Below are positions 17,389 through 27,358 of a DNA stretch of 64,000 nt, in pieces; position 1 is the stretch's first letter, and each line of letters starts with the position of its first letter. The stretch comes from Photobacterium sanguinicancri (lineage in GTDB: Bacteria > Pseudomonadota > Gammaproteobacteria > Enterobacterales > Vibrionaceae): NCBI RefSeq assembly GCF_024346675.1, contig NZ_AP024850.1:1364001-1428000 (forward strand), read 5' to 3'. The notes beneath the pieces were generated by a model. It was given only the letters and a program-made list of their open reading frames with translations. It was not told where the DNA came from and did no database searches. A program made the position numbers and the translations under genes.

Positions 17389-19008
17389 TCAAGCTTTGTT
17401 ATCACTTGAAAGCGTAAATTGATGAAGTAATCGCTCTAATTGCTCTGCTAACTGTTCAAGATTTACACTAATCTCTTTAGATTGCATGGCATGAGATGAA
17501 GTTTCATCCGCATGACGGGTAATGGTTTCAATTTTTATATTTACTGAATCTGCCATATTGGCTTGTTCGGCACTTTGTTGCTGAATGTCATTCGCATGCG
17601 TGTTAACTACCTGAATATGATTACCTATATCAGATAAAGCTTGTGACAACTGTTCAATGGTTTCCATTTTTGCGTAGGCTGTTTTACAGGTATCTTCTAC
17701 TGCTTTGGCTGATGCCTCACTGCCTTGATGTAAAACTTCAATAATGGTTTGGATATCGCCTGTTGCTTGGTGGGTACGTGTCGCAAGATTACGCACTTCG
17801 TCGGCAACGACGGCAAAGCCACGTCCTTGTTCTCCCGCGCGTGCCGCTTCTATCGCAGCGTTTAATGCGAGTAGGTTAGTTTGTTCAGCAATCCCACGAA
17901 TGACATCCAAAATTGTTGTCACTTGGCTGCTTTGTTCATTCAGGTGGTTTATTCGTGTTTGCACGTTCTCAATATCTTTCACTAAGTAACGAATGTCATC
18001 GCCAGCACTGATCGCCAACTGTGTACCCTGGCGTGCGGAGTCGGACGCATTTTGACTTAGGGTGGCGGCTTCTGCGGTGCGTTGCTCAACATTGTGCTGT
18101 TGTTGTTGCATGTGTTCTATTGCCGCACCAATGTCAGTGGTTTCCGATCGCTGTGATTCGACTGCATGAGTGGTCTTGGAGGCAACACAGATTAGTTCAT
18201 TTGCTTGAAGTGTCAGTGATTCTGATGTGGTTTGCACCTGTTGTAAGCTTGCAGAGAAGTTATCGAGCAGTTGATCGTAGCTTTGGCAGAGTTCACCAAT
18301 TTCATCTTGGCGTGTTTCGTTCAGGCGTGAGCTAAGGTCTTTATTAATACTGGTGTGCTTCATGTAGTTTGATACACGGCGTAGCGGACGCACGATAATG
18401 CGGCGAATCATGAATAAAGCGAATAAGAAGCCAGTACCGGCAATTAATGCCATGATCCCGCCTGCAAGTAATAGCTCTTTGTTGACACGCTCATAGAGTG
18501 GGCCGAGGCTATATTCAAGGCGGACAACCCCCAGTACTTCACCTTCTGGCACTATGTGGCACGACAAACAATTTGTACCACGATAATCACTGCTCGCTTT
18601 CATAGGGAGAGCAACCAGTAAGTTTTGCCCATTTGGGGTCTGAACTGTTTCAACAATTTGTTCGCCCAGCAAGGCACGGCGATCGAATTCATCAACAGGA
18701 GTTTGACCTTTCAAACCCGCACCAAAATATTTGGTGATGCCTTCGCCGCGGATCACACGGACATTGTCGATACCTGAGTGTGACAGTACTTTTTGACGAA
18801 GAGTTTCTCGCTGTCCCATAGCACCCGTTAACATCATCATGTTCAAGCTATCAAAATAGTTGCCAGCTTTATCGAGCGTTTGCTCGCTAATTACTGATTG
18901 GAGCAAGGCTTTCTGTTGATAAGATTCATAGGTTAACGACGCGGCAAGTACCAGTGTAAAAACGGCTAGCAGTGTGAGTAATAGTTTGTGAGCAATGGTT
19001 AATCGCAT
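17389..19008 (-). CDS. Methyl-accepting chemotaxis protein with periplasmic CxxCH heme motif
   Basis: 539-aa chemoreceptor. TM1 is at residues ~9-25, the periplasmic sensor at ~26-175, TM2 at ~177-200, then HAMP (~200-255) and a cytoplasmic signalling domain with the hairpin [32 protein letters not shown]. The sensor contains Cys147-Leu-Ser-Cys150-His151, a c-type heme attachment motif, in a DUF3365/Tll0287-like context ([15 protein letters not shown]). It may therefore sense redox state, oxygen or another heme ligand. It is a lone gene just upstream of asnS. ATG 19008 has AAGGAAG upstream. Confidence 0.92.
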   Translation of the reverse strand: MRLTIAHKLLLTLLAVFTLVLAASLTYESYQQKALLQSVISEQTLDKAGNYFDSLNMMMLTGAMGQRETLRQKVLSHSGIDNVRVIRGEGITKYFGAGLKGQTPVDEFDRRALLGEQIVETVQTPNGQNLLVALPMKASSDYRGTNCLSCHIVPEGEVLGVVRLEYSLGPLYERVNKELLLAGGIMALIAGTGFLFALFMIRRIIVRPLRRVSNYMKHTSINKDLSSRLNETRQDEIGELCQSYDQLLDNFSASLQQVQTTSESLTLQANELICVASKTTHAVESQRSETTDIGAAIEHMQQQQHNVEQRTAEAATLSQNASDSARQGTQLAISAGDDIRYLVKDIENVQTRINHLNEQSSQVTTILDVIRGIAEQTNLLALNAAIEAARAGEQGRGFAVVADEVRNLATRTHQATGDIQTIIEVLHQGSEASAKAVEDTCKTAYAKMETIEQLSQALSDIGNHIQVVNTHANDIQQQSAEQANMADSVNIKIETITRHADETSSHAMQSKEISVNLEQLAEQLERLLHQFTLSSDNKA

Positions 19009-19374
19009 GTATTTCTTCCTTAAAAGCGATTGATGACGCTGCGGTCTAATGCCGCTTGTTGTTTGAAGTTGACTCTTTAATTTGACGAATTATTCGGTGT
19101 CTCTGACCGTACGCAGTGTGGAAGGATGATCACACATATTGATATGTTACTGATTAAAAATGTTAATCATTGGTTTTGGTATGGTTATTGTGATGTGGCG
19201 CATGCAATTGCATACTTTGTAATGTGATAGCGGAGGATAAAACTGACACAGATGAATTTATCAGATTTATTTGTCACAAATGAAACGGAAATCGCGCCAA
19301 AACTTTGTCGTTAAGGCGCGATGCATTGTTTTTAATTGTTATTAAATAGTAGCCAATTGTGACGCCACACTCCG
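19009..19374. other. Intergenic region between chemoreceptor and lipoprotein genes
   Basis: 366 bases. They hold the probable chemoreceptor promoter and, at 19291-19322, a stem ATCGCGCC/GGCGCGAT with a 16-nt loop that may terminate the 938-aa lipoprotein gene. No coding sequence was seen. Confidence 0.45.
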
Positions 19375-22191
19375 TTATGGCGTAACGTATTCACAAGCAC
19401 GTCCGTCATCAAGTATTGTGCCGTTTGCAATACCGGGTGGACGGGGTTGTGGCTGTCCTTCTGGCACAACTGGCGGTTGAATCGTCGTCACATTTGGCAC
19501 GTCACTGGCGCTAATAAAGGTGATTGTATCGCTCCAAACTTCACCCTCATCGGTGGCAAATTGTAGCGCTGCTTGCCAGCGTGTTTGATGATTGAAGGCT
19601 TTAATTGTAAAGCGTAAGCCATCTGATTCTGTCATGGTGATACGCTCATTAAGCGAGCCATCAACAGCTTGATAAAACAGACTGCCGTTTTCATCTATTT
19701 TCCAATGTATATCAATGTTGAAACCACAACCTGCAGAATCGATATATTTTCCACGGAAAAAATCGCCATCGAATTCATCACTTAGTTTGAGAAAGCGTGA
19801 GCTGTCGCTGGCAAACTTTAGGGCTTTGTCATCGCTTGCAATACCGGTTTCACCAATTAACATTACTTCGTTAAAACGAACGACTTTATTATCCCAACCG
19901 ACCATACAAGCCGCAGTTTCATTCTGATATTGGACTTGGGTTGATTTAGTTAAGGGTGCTACGGTCGTCATATCCCAACCAGAATCACCAGTGGTACACG
20001 CGGTGAGTTCAAACGGTGAATATTCTTTGTTGATAGACGAAAAGATAGAGTTTATTACAGGGCCAAAAGGATCAAAGCGCGAGAAGAACACTTTATAGGC
20101 ATAGAGGTTAGTGTTTCGATCTCGGCTGGTGACTGCCATTAAATCAAAATCTTGTTCTTGGGCTGGATCCCAGTTGATCTTGAGGTAACCTTCAGGCGTG
20201 TGCGCCCAAGTGCGATCGTTAAACTGACGATCACCATTGATGTAGTATTCCCATGTGTTGTCAGGTTTTAGGATGACGGTGTCGATATCGCCAGTATCTG
20301 TTAGTTGGACTAGATGTTGGTTAATTAGCCCATCAACATCACTGGCGGTAAAGCGTTCATCGCCGCCACACTCAATAATTGCGTTGAGGTACTTATCCGT
20401 TGTAGCTGTTGAGGTATCCCCAAAGCTACAGCGACCAAAGGGTGGTAGGTTACTGCGGCTTGCTGCGGAAAAAATCTGCGCTTTGGCGTTGTTATCGAAA
20501 CCTGCGAAATGGAAGGCTTCGAATTTCAATAAGGTTTCCCCAATGTTGACGAAGTTTCGGTCTTCCACCAAAAAGAGGTTGTTGGTGGTGAAGCGGTAAC
20601 TATCATCAAGCTGTTTGACAATATCTGGCACCACAAATTGAATAAACTCGGTATTACCTAATGTGACAGGGGCGAAAGTGCCTTCCGTGAACACATCCCA
20701 GTTATCGCCCGCGACATTGAACCAGTAATAAGCAGTAAAAAAGCCGTCATCTTCAATGAACTCAACGACGAATCTATCAGATAAGGTAAAGCCTTTTACC
20801 TCTAATACTTGGCTGGCTCGTACATTACTCAAAACATCCTCAAGCGCGGTAATATGCACGCTGGGTTGAGCGGGTGCACTGACTCGGCAAGCATCGTTGT
20901 TGTCGCGGGTGTCACACAATAAATACTGTTCTTGTTGCGGTTGCCACGTGAAATAGAAGCCGTATGTATCCTCGGTAAATTCTGTCTCGGCAGGGATGTA
21001 TTTACTGATGTGATGATTATCTTTCGATGACAAGAAATAACGGATCTTCTTACCTGAAAGCGGATACACTTTCACGCTCAAATTGTTACCCAGTTCTTCA
21101 CTTCCTTGCAGGGCTGAATTGGACATGACGGCTATTTTTTTTGTGGTTAAGACAACTTTGTCGTAATCGAATAAGCCTTGCCAACCGCCACCTGTGAATA
21201 CTTGCTTCGAAATATCATTAGATGAAAAGCGGGTGCTTTCACTGAAATAGGTAAAGTAAGTAGAAAAGTTGATGTCGGTGCTACCGTCTTTTCGCCAGCC
21301 TGTATCTGTCTGGCGGGTTTCGGCGCCATCATAAGCGTATTGGTTTGCATTGATACCGCTACCTTGGTTCGAATCAAAACTTTTTAGACGCCAATAACCG
21401 TCGGTTAATATCGCTTCGATGTTACCTTCTGCGCCGAGTTGCTCAGAGTAGGTACGATCGATAATGCCATCGGTAATATCTTTTACTTTGGTCAGTATTA
21501 AAATATTTTGCAGCGTCATGCCGAGTGTGCCTAATTGCGGACGTAAAGCCGATTCTATCTCGCTGTTTATCTGCGTCATGTAGGCAGTCGCTTCACGGAG
21601 TTTACGCACGTTAGGATCAACAACTGTTTCGAGAAATACCCCCCAATCACCTTTTTCGACGACACGTTTTGCGATGGCTTGGTAGGCGAGGGTACTGTTT
21701 AGTGACACGACCACTTCACCGCTGGTTAATGGCACCATGTAGAGGTATTTGGGTAAAGGGTCACCAATAATCACTTCAGGCTCATTGAAGAGATCAACCA
21801 AGAGTATGGCGTTCATTCTCAACGAGGTGTCGGCATCAAATTGATAGCCGCCATTGCTGAGTTTTTTCCAGCCAGACAGGGTAGAGGTACGATAGATTTT
21901 CCCTTGCCCGTCGATCAGTACCACTTTGAAATTCTTTTCTTGGAGGCTGGATAGGATATCAGCGTAAGCGGTACTAATAATATTGATTGATAGCGGTGAT
22001 TTGGACTTGGGCGATGTTGATTGATAAGCCGTCGCTAGCCCTTCAGGTACATCTACCGTCACGGTAAATCGACTAGATATTTCAACAGCTTCTTGTGGTG
22101 CGACAACAGGATCATCACTGCCTCCACCACCACAGGCTGTTAATATTCCACCAAGCATGGCTACAGCCATGATGCGAATGAAAGCACGCAT
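19375..22191 (-). CDS. Large outer-membrane-type lipoprotein, 938 aa, unknown function
   Basis: 938-aa predicted lipoprotein. The signal peptide has lipobox LTAC at Cys20, followed by a glycine-rich tether (GGGGSDD); there is no Asp at +2, so outer-membrane sorting is likely. The rest is soluble and acidic, with repeated blocks of the type DxxWxxxxxG and paired cysteines (LLCDTRDNNDACRV, FGRCSFGD, IIECGGDE, ACTTGDSGW, CGFNIDI). No known catalytic domain was recognised. It could be a surface-exposed binding or structural protein. It is monocistronic, and the second-largest intergenic gap lies behind it. Confidence 0.85.
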   Translation of the reverse strand: MRAFIRIMAVAMLGGILTACGGGGSDDPVVAPQEAVEISSRFTVTVDVPEGLATAYQSTSPKSKSPLSINIISTAYADILSSLQEKNFKVVLIDGQGKIYRTSTLSGWKKLSNGGYQFDADTSLRMNAILLVDLFNEPEVIIGDPLPKYLYMVPLTSGEVVVSLNSTLAYQAIAKRVVEKGDWGVFLETVVDPNVRKLREATAYMTQINSEIESALRPQLGTLGMTLQNILILTKVKDITDGIIDRTYSEQLGAEGNIEAILTDGYWRLKSFDSNQGSGINANQYAYDGAETRQTDTGWRKDGSTDINFSTYFTYFSESTRFSSNDISKQVFTGGGWQGLFDYDKVVLTTKKIAVMSNSALQGSEELGNNLSVKVYPLSGKKIRYFLSSKDNHHISKYIPAETEFTEDTYGFYFTWQPQQEQYLLCDTRDNNDACRVSAPAQPSVHITALEDVLSNVRASQVLEVKGFTLSDRFVVEFIEDDGFFTAYYWFNVAGDNWDVFTEGTFAPVTLGNTEFIQFVVPDIVKQLDDSYRFTTNNLFLVEDRNFVNIGETLLKFEAFHFAGFDNNAKAQIFSAASRSNLPPFGRCSFGDTSTATTDKYLNAIIECGGDERFTASDVDGLINQHLVQLTDTGDIDTVILKPDNTWEYYINGDRQFNDRTWAHTPEGYLKINWDPAQEQDFDLMAVTSRDRNTNLYAYKVFFSRFDPFGPVINSIFSSINKEYSPFELTACTTGDSGWDMTTVAPLTKSTQVQYQNETAACMVGWDNKVVRFNEVMLIGETGIASDDKALKFASDSSRFLKLSDEFDGDFFRGKYIDSAGCGFNIDIHWKIDENGSLFYQAVDGSLNERITMTESDGLRFTIKAFNHQTRWQAALQFATDEGEVWSDTITFISASDVPNVTTIQPPVVPEGQPQPRPPGIANGTILDDGRACEYVTP

Positions 22192-22501
22192 AGCAACTCC
22201 CCTGTTAAAACGGTAAATCGTGCAACTGCACGAAGGTTATGCTTGAACGCATTTCTCATCATGAATAGTTTAGTTAGCGCGAGAAATGTCGATCTATTTT
22301 GGGTGAGTATAGAAAGGCCAAGAGGGGGCTTGTGTGAAACTATGCGACCGATCTTGAAGATGGTGCTGAGGTCTAAAAAATAAGAATGTGTAAAAAGGTT
22401 GTACAGTAAAGAAGAGGAGTCAGCAAAATAAAGCTCAGTGCAATAAAGTATGCACTGAACTTAAATCACGTCACTCTTATTGAGATTGAGTGAAGGTTAC
22501 C
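22192..22501. other. Intergenic region with queE terminator
   Basis: 310 bases. They contain a hairpin TCAGTGCA/TGCACTGA (22435-22458) followed on the minus strand by GCTTTATTTT, a likely queE terminator, and the upstream region of the lipoprotein gene. No gene was seen. Confidence 0.5.
22425..22458 (-). terminator. Probable queE terminator
   Basis: Stem TCAGTGCA/TGCACTGA, extendable by AG/CT with one mismatch, 8-nt loop, then TTTATTTT on the minus strand. Confidence 0.6.
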
Positions 22502-23170
22502 TTAAGCAATCGCGAGATATTTGTGTGTTTGAATCGATAAGCGCCAATTGCGTTTCACACAGGTTTCAATACACAGATCGGTAGCACGTGGTTTTTGGCT
22601 GATAGGCTGAAGGGCAATAGTCACATCGCTGCGTAATGCTTTGCCTTCGATCAATGCATTTAGTTGGTCGATGTCTTTTTGCGTGCCGACTGGGTGTTTG
22701 ATTTCGTTAGCGCGTTCTAGGGCACTTGCAAGTACAGGTAACTTGGCTTTCATATTAATTTTAGGTGAAACCGTCACCCAGGTGGCTTCAGTCGTTAATA
22801 CTTCAGATGTACCACTGGTTTCAATTTGACACTGAAATCCCGCACTTTCTAACGCTTGCGTCAGCGGCAGTAAATCATAGATGCAAGGTTCGCCACCTGT
22901 AATCACAACGTGTCTTGCGGTGTAGCCTTGGTCAATCAGTAACTGTACAACGCCATTTGCGTCGAGTTCTGTCCATAATGGTGAGTCTTCTTTTTTCGCC
23001 ATGATGGTATCAAGGTCAGTAAAATCGCTTGGCTCTGCACTCCAAGTTTGTTTGGTATCGCACCAAGAGCAACCAACAGGACATACCTGTAATCGAACAA
23101 AAATGGCAGGAACTCCAGTGAAAACACCTTCACCTTGAATTGTTTCAAAGACTTCGTTTAATTTGTACAC
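22502..23170 (-). CDS. queE: 7-carboxy-7-deazaguanine synthase
   Basis: Radical SAM enzyme of queuosine synthesis that converts 6-carboxytetrahydropterin to 7-carboxy-7-deazaguanine. 222 aa. The N-terminal FETIQGEGVFTGVPAIFVRL leads into the cluster motif Cys30-x3-Cys34-x2-Cys37 (CPVGCSWCDTK). HVVITGGEPCIYDLLPL and the C-terminal TCVKRNWRLSIQTHKYLAIA follow; the E. coli enzyme is nearly identical in these parts. It is divergent from mlc. No preQ1 riboswitch was recognised in its short leader. Confidence 0.95.
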   Translation of the reverse strand: MYKLNEVFETIQGEGVFTGVPAIFVRLQVCPVGCSWCDTKQTWSAEPSDFTDLDTIMAKKEDSPLWTELDANGVVQLLIDQGYTARHVVITGGEPCIYDLLPLTQALESAGFQCQIETSGTSEVLTTEATWVTVSPKINMKAKLPVLASALERANEIKHPVGTQKDIDQLNALIEGKALRSDVTIALQPISQKPRATDLCIETCVKRNWRLSIQTHKYLAIA

Positions 23171-23289
23171 CGTAAACCTCAGTGGAGAATGCTAATTTCA
23201 TTCAACGAAAAAATTACGCAAAATATTGCTTAGTAGCATGCCTTTTACCGTTATCAAGAGCCGGAATAATGCGCTAATTTGTAATTCAT

Positions 23290-23305
23290 CGTGATGAGTA
23301 TCACG
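23290..23305. promoter_or_regulatory. Candidate CRP site upstream of mlc
   Basis: CGTGA-TGAGTA-TCACG keeps the perfect GTGA-N6-TCAC core and lies 84 bases before the mlc start. E. coli mlc is also under CRP control, so the site is plausible. Confidence 0.55.
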
Positions 23306-23388
23306 TACTGGGAAGATTGAACTTCACAATTACTTCGCAAAGTAAAAAAATTCACCTGTACGTTTTTTTCTTATCAGGAGTATTGGCA

Positions 23389-24606
23389 ATGTATGTCGCT
23401 CAGCCTGGACATATCGATCATATAAAACGAAACAATGCCGGCAGCGTCTATAAACTCATTGACCAGTTTGGGCCTATCTCTCGCATCGAATTATCAAAGC
23501 GAAGTCAGTTAGCACCAGCCAGTATTACCAAAATAACCCGTGAATTAATTGATGCGCATCTTATCAAAGAAACCCCGTATCAGGAATCAACAAGTCGTGG
23601 TCGCCCTGCGATTGGCTTAGTGCCCGCCAATGAAGGCTGGCAATTCATGTCATTGCGCTTGGGGCGAGGTTACTTAACCATCGCCTTGCACGAGTTAGGC
23701 GGCGATATTTTGGTGGAAGAACGCCAGAATATTGATGAACTTGAACAAGATGATGTGCTTAGTAAGCTGCTGGAAGAGATCAATACCTTTTTTGCTAATC
23801 ATGTTAATGAAGTTGATCGTATCACGGCGATTGCAGTGTCGTTACCGGGTGTCGTGAACGCACATGATGGTGTGGTAGTGCAAATGCCGCATTATAATGT
23901 TGAGAACTTGGCCTTGGGGCCTGCACTTCATGAAGAAACTGGGTTACCTGTCTTTATTGGCAACGACACGCGTTCGTGGACATTAGCGGAAAAGTTGTTT
24001 GGTAATTCACGTGGTGTTGCTAATTCAATCTTGGTGTCGGTTCATCATGGTGTGGGTGCGGGTATAGTGCTTGATAACACCGTGCTACAAGGTCGTATTG
24101 GTAACGTAGGTGAATTGGGTCATATTCAAATCAAACCTTATGGTAAGCGATGCTTCTGCGGTAACCATGGTTGCCTTGAAACGGTTGCTAGTCTGCCTGC
24201 GATACTTGAACAAGTTGAAACACGGTTACGAGAAGGTCACCCGTCTTCACTTCATGGTCGTAAGGTGACGATTGAAAGTATCTGTGATGCGGCATTAGAC
24301 AATGACACTTTAGCACGCCAAGTGATTATCGAATTAGGTCATCACCTTGGGCAAGCTATTGCGATCATGGTCAACTTGTTTAATCCAGAGAAGATCTTGA
24401 TTGGTGGCGAGTTAAATCATGCCAAGAAAATTCTTTATCCTGCCATTATGGAATGTATCCGTACGCAATCATTGCCGGTTTACAATAAAGATTTAGAGAT
24501 TGATGAAAGCTGTTTTTACACTCAAGCAACTATGCCAGGTGCAGCTTTGGTAAAACAGGCGCTTTACGATGGTCACTTATTGATGAAGTTGATCAACGAA
24601 GGATGA
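23389..24606 (+). CDS. mlc: ROK-family transcriptional repressor Mlc
   Basis: 405-aa repressor of glucose PTS and related sugar genes; E. coli Mlc is 406 aa. N-terminal winged helix (residues ~10-75, GPISRIELSKRSQLAPASIT), then a ROK kinase-like domain with the zinc motif GHIQIKPYGKRCFCGNHGCLE (His plus three Cys) and AVSLPGVVNAHDG. The wHTH and Mlc-like N-terminus (HIDHIKRNNAG) favour Mlc over NagC. ATG 23389 was chosen because CAGGAG lies 8 bases upstream; the frame opens at 23317. A CRP-like site precedes it. Confidence 0.92.
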   Translation: MYVAQPGHIDHIKRNNAGSVYKLIDQFGPISRIELSKRSQLAPASITKITRELIDAHLIKETPYQESTSRGRPAIGLVPANEGWQFMSLRLGRGYLTIALHELGGDILVEERQNIDELEQDDVLSKLLEEINTFFANHVNEVDRITAIAVSLPGVVNAHDGVVVQMPHYNVENLALGPALHEETGLPVFIGNDTRSWTLAEKLFGNSRGVANSILVSVHHGVGAGIVLDNTVLQGRIGNVGELGHIQIKPYGKRCFCGNHGCLETVASLPAILEQVETRLREGHPSSLHGRKVTIESICDAALDNDTLARQVIIELGHHLGQAIAIMVNLFNPEKILIGGELNHAKKILYPAIMECIRTQSLPVYNKDLEIDESCFYTQATMPGAALVKQALYDGHLLMKLINEG

Positions 24607-24661
24607 AAGCTTCGTTTGCTAGGTCTAGCAGTTGAACCCGAGCTATAAACTAACTTGAAAT

Positions 24662-24689
24662 AAAAAAGCAGCCGAGTGGCTGCTTTTTT
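24662..24689 (+). terminator. Terminator after mlc
   Basis: Stem AAAAAAGCAGCC/GGCTGCTTTTTT with a GAGT loop. Confidence 0.92.
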
Positions 24690-24716
24690 AATGTGTCTAA
24701 TTTACGGTTTCTAGTT

Positions 24717-24879
24717 ATACCAATCTGGGTAAGTAAATGTTCAGGTGATTGCGCAGGAAAAAGCACTGAAAACAAGGCGTAGATTGTAGATAGCTAGTTG
24801 TTCTATCTACAAAATCTATAACGCAGTTATCATTGATTTTAACCAGCAAGAACGATCAGTTACTTAGTTAGATTGGTAT
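24717..24879. repeat. 163-bp inverted-repeat element (MITE-like)
   Basis: Terminal inverted repeats of 20 bases match at 17 positions, with outermost ATACCAATCT/AGATTGGTAT. A central hairpin is visible (GTAGATAG/CTATCTAC). There is no coding capacity. Shortened relatives occur at 6333, 51524 and perhaps 62453, and a diverged full-length copy at 60319-60500 shares TTGCTGGTTAAAA and TCTACGC. Confidence 0.8.
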
Positions 24880-24892
24880 TAAGCTGTTGCAA

Positions 24893-25552
24893 TTAATCCC
24901 AGCTTAATATCGTCCAGTTTGGTTGATCGGCATGAGCTTTGAGTTTTGGGCAAGGGTTAACCAAATAAGCAAAGTCAGCGTGTTCACACAAAGCCAGATC
25001 GTTGATTGAATCAGTAAAAAAATGCACTTCGCTGTAGTCTTTGTCTTGTGCTGCGAGCCACTGGTTAAGACGAATCACTTTGCCTTCACGATAACTCGGC
25101 ACGCCTAATATCTGGCTGGTGTAGTGATTGTTAGATTCGACTAAATCGATACCGAGCGCGACGGGAATTCCTAAGCGACGACCAACGGCTTGCACTAGGA
25201 ATGTCACTGAGGCTGAGATGATCACCATATCGATATTGTCACGCTTCAATTGTGCTATCAGTGTTTTAGACTGATTAAACTGCAGGGCTAAAATATGTGA
25301 CTCCACACACTCTGCTACTAGCGCATCAACGTCTGCTTTAGGCATGTCGGCAAGGGGAGCCATCGAGAAGTTGAGGTAATCCTCCATATCTAACTTCCCT
25401 TCAGCGTATAAGCCCATTAATCGCTGATCTTCTGCGATAAAGCCTGCATCAGCCACAATACCTTTCTCAACTAAAAATTCATTCCAGATCATCGCGCAAT
25501 CGGCGTTGATCAGGGTTTCATCCATATCAAAAACATACAAAGGGGTCGACAT
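24893..25552 (-). CDS. HAD-superfamily (IB) phosphatase
   Basis: 219-aa cytoplasmic phosphatase of the SerB-like HAD-IB group. Motif I DMDETLI (nucleophile Asp near residue 9), motif II IISAS, motif III lysine in REGKVIRL and motif IV FFTDSINDLALCE are all intact. It is the last gene of the uptake operon, 1 base after the ATPase stop, so translation is coupled. It probably releases phosphate from the product of the upstream hydrolase. The exact substrate is unknown; phosphoserine phosphatase is less likely given the context. Confidence 0.88.
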   Translation of the reverse strand: MSTPLYVFDMDETLINADCAMIWNEFLVEKGIVADAGFIAEDQRLMGLYAEGKLDMEDYLNFSMAPLADMPKADVDALVAECVESHILALQFNQSKTLIAQLKRDNIDMVIISASVTFLVQAVGRRLGIPVALGIDLVESNNHYTSQILGVPSYREGKVIRLNQWLAAQDKDYSEVHFFTDSINDLALCEHADFAYLVNPCPKLKAHADQPNWTILSWD

Positions 25553-25553
25553 G

Positions 25554-26573
25554 CTACGCGCTCACAGGTTGAATTTCGTTAAGGTTAAACAATAGCTCTA
25601 ATTGACTGCCAGCTGCGAGCAATCTTTCTGATGAACGGTTGAGTAAATCAACGGTTAGCTCACAATCATCGACATCCACTTGGTATCGAATGACGTTACC
25701 CAATAGTTGGTGGTTTTTAATGGTGCCTGTTTGTGGTGCAGATATATGATCACCGTATTGGCGGCCAGCCTCTTTCACGTAGATAGATTCAGGTCGGATA
25801 GCCACTTTCCAGCTTGTCTCGATATCAAAGAGTTGTTTGGCTTTGTCGGCATTAACCAAGTTGTAGTGACCCATGAATCCAGCTACAAACTCGTTGGCGG
25901 GTTGGGTGTAGATCTCTTCAGGTGATCCTGCTTGCACGATTTTCCCTTTGTCCATTAAGAAGATCCGATCCGACATGATCATGGCTTCTTCTTGATCATG
26001 GGTTACAAAGATAGTCGTAAGATCCATCTCTTTTTGAATGTCGCGGATCTGTTGGCGCAAATGCTTGCGGATCTTAGCATCCAGCGCTGACAGCGGCTCA
26101 TCCAATAACAGAATACGTGGCTTAACAACCAGAGCACGTGCCAATGCCACCCGCTGGCGTTGACCGCCTGAAAGCTGATGAGGGTAGCGCTTTTCACGGC
26201 CACCAAGCTCAACTAAGCCAATAACTTTAGCGACTTCACGTTGGATATCGCTACTCGCCATCTTTTTCATTTTAAGGCCAAATGCGATGTTTTCTTCGAC
26301 CGTCATATTGGGAAAAAGCGCGTACGATTGAAATACCATGCCAATGCCGCGTTGCTGTGGGGTTTGTTGAGTGATGTTCTCACCGTTAACCCAAATCTCG
26401 CCACCATTGAGAGGGTCTAACCCTGTCAGGCTACGTAAAAGTGTCGATTTACCACAACCACTCGGGCCGAGTAAGGTGATGAATTCCCCTTTTTCTATGG
26501 TGAAGTCAACATTTTCAAAGATAGTGTTATCACCAAAACGTTTGGTTAGGTTTTTCGCAGTTACATAACTCAT
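25554..26573 (-). CDS. ABC transporter ATPase (phosphonate/iron/spermidine type)
   Basis: About 339-aa cytoplasmic ATPase energising the importer. Walker A GPSGCGKST, Q-loop VFQSYALF, signature LSGGQRQRVALARAL, Walker B ILLLDEPLSAL and H-loop FVTHDQEEA are present. A C-terminal TOBE-like domain follows (KVAIRPESIYV). ATG 26573 overlaps the permease stop (ATGA), with GAGGAG 7 bases upstream; the frame continues to 26609. The family (PotA/PhnT-like) is used for polyamines, ferric iron and 2-aminoethylphosphonate; the operon partners favour an organophosphorus substrate. Confidence 0.92.
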   Translation of the reverse strand: MSYVTAKNLTKRFGDNTIFENVDFTIEKGEFITLLGPSGCGKSTLLRSLTGLDPLNGGEIWVNGENITQQTPQQRGIGMVFQSYALFPNMTVEENIAFGLKMKKMASSDIQREVAKVIGLVELGGREKRYPHQLSGGQRQRVALARALVVKPRILLLDEPLSALDAKIRKHLRQQIRDIQKEMDLTTIFVTHDQEEAMIMSDRIFLMDKGKIVQAGSPEEIYTQPANEFVAGFMGHYNLVNADKAKQLFDIETSWKVAIRPESIYVKEAGRQYGDHISAPQTGTIKNHQLLGNVIRYQVDVDDCELTVDLLNRSSERLLAAGSQLELLFNLNEIQPVSA

Positions 26574-27358
26574 GAGTTCGCTCCTCGGCTGAAACGACTT
26601 GCCAGCCAAGTCAGTACAAAAATAAATAGGAAGTAGGTCATCACCAGCGCAGACGTAAAGTGACCACTGGTATTACGCATGTTGTATAAATACATTTGCA
26701 GGGTTTCGTAGCGGGTGCCGACCAAAATATTGGCGAAGACAAACTCGCCCAGTAAGAAAGAGAAAGACAAGAACAGCGATGCCATTAAGCCTTTTTTCAA
26801 GTTCGGTAAAATAATCAGTAAGAAGGCTTTCGATGTGCTTGCCCCCAGCAGGTGGGCGGCATCCATCAAATCTTGCAGGTTGATAGCATCGAAGCTATTG
26901 GCAATGGCGCGGTACATAAACGGCAACGCAATGGTGAAATAGGTGCCAATCAAAATCCAAGGCGTGCCGATGAGTGCAATTTCACTGTCGGCATATAGCT
27001 GAAGCAAACCAACAGACGACACCACAGGCGGCACTGCGAAAGGTAACAAAATCAGCATATTCATGACTTTGTGAAGCTTAGGGAAGTAATAGAACACCAC
27101 AAAAATCGTGGGAAGAATCAAGATTACGCTTAGCGTTAGTGCTGCAATACAGATAAACAGCGAGCGGCCAAAGGCATCAAGAAAACGGCTATCAGTCAGT
27201 AAGTTAATATACCAATCAAAGGTAAAACCATCGGGTAATACCGTTGCTCCCCAGCGCGAAGAGATTGAATAGACAAACGTCGCTAATATGGGAATAAGCA
27301 TGATGCTGACAATCGAGTACACCACGGTTTTGTGGAAAGCTGTATTCAGGTTTTGCAT
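26570..27358 (-). CDS. ABC transporter permease (PhnV-like)
   Basis: 262-aa inner-membrane permease with about six helices and the BPD_transp_1 EAA-type loop (DAAHLLGASTSKAFLLIILPNL). It is the second of two permeases, overlapping the first by one base (TAATG) and the ATPase by four (ATGA). Together they form the channel of the importer. The resemblance is to the PhnV/PotC group by general pattern. Confidence 0.9.
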   Translation of the reverse strand: MQNLNTAFHKTVVYSIVSIMLIPILATFVYSISSRWGATVLPDGFTFDWYINLLTDSRFLDAFGRSLFICIAALTLSVILILPTIFVVFYYFPKLHKVMNMLILLPFAVPPVVSSVGLLQLYADSEIALIGTPWILIGTYFTIALPFMYRAIANSFDAINLQDLMDAAHLLGASTSKAFLLIILPNLKKGLMASLFLSFSFLLGEFVFANILVGTRYETLQMYLYNMRNTSGHFTSALVMTYFLFIFVLTWLASRFSRGANS

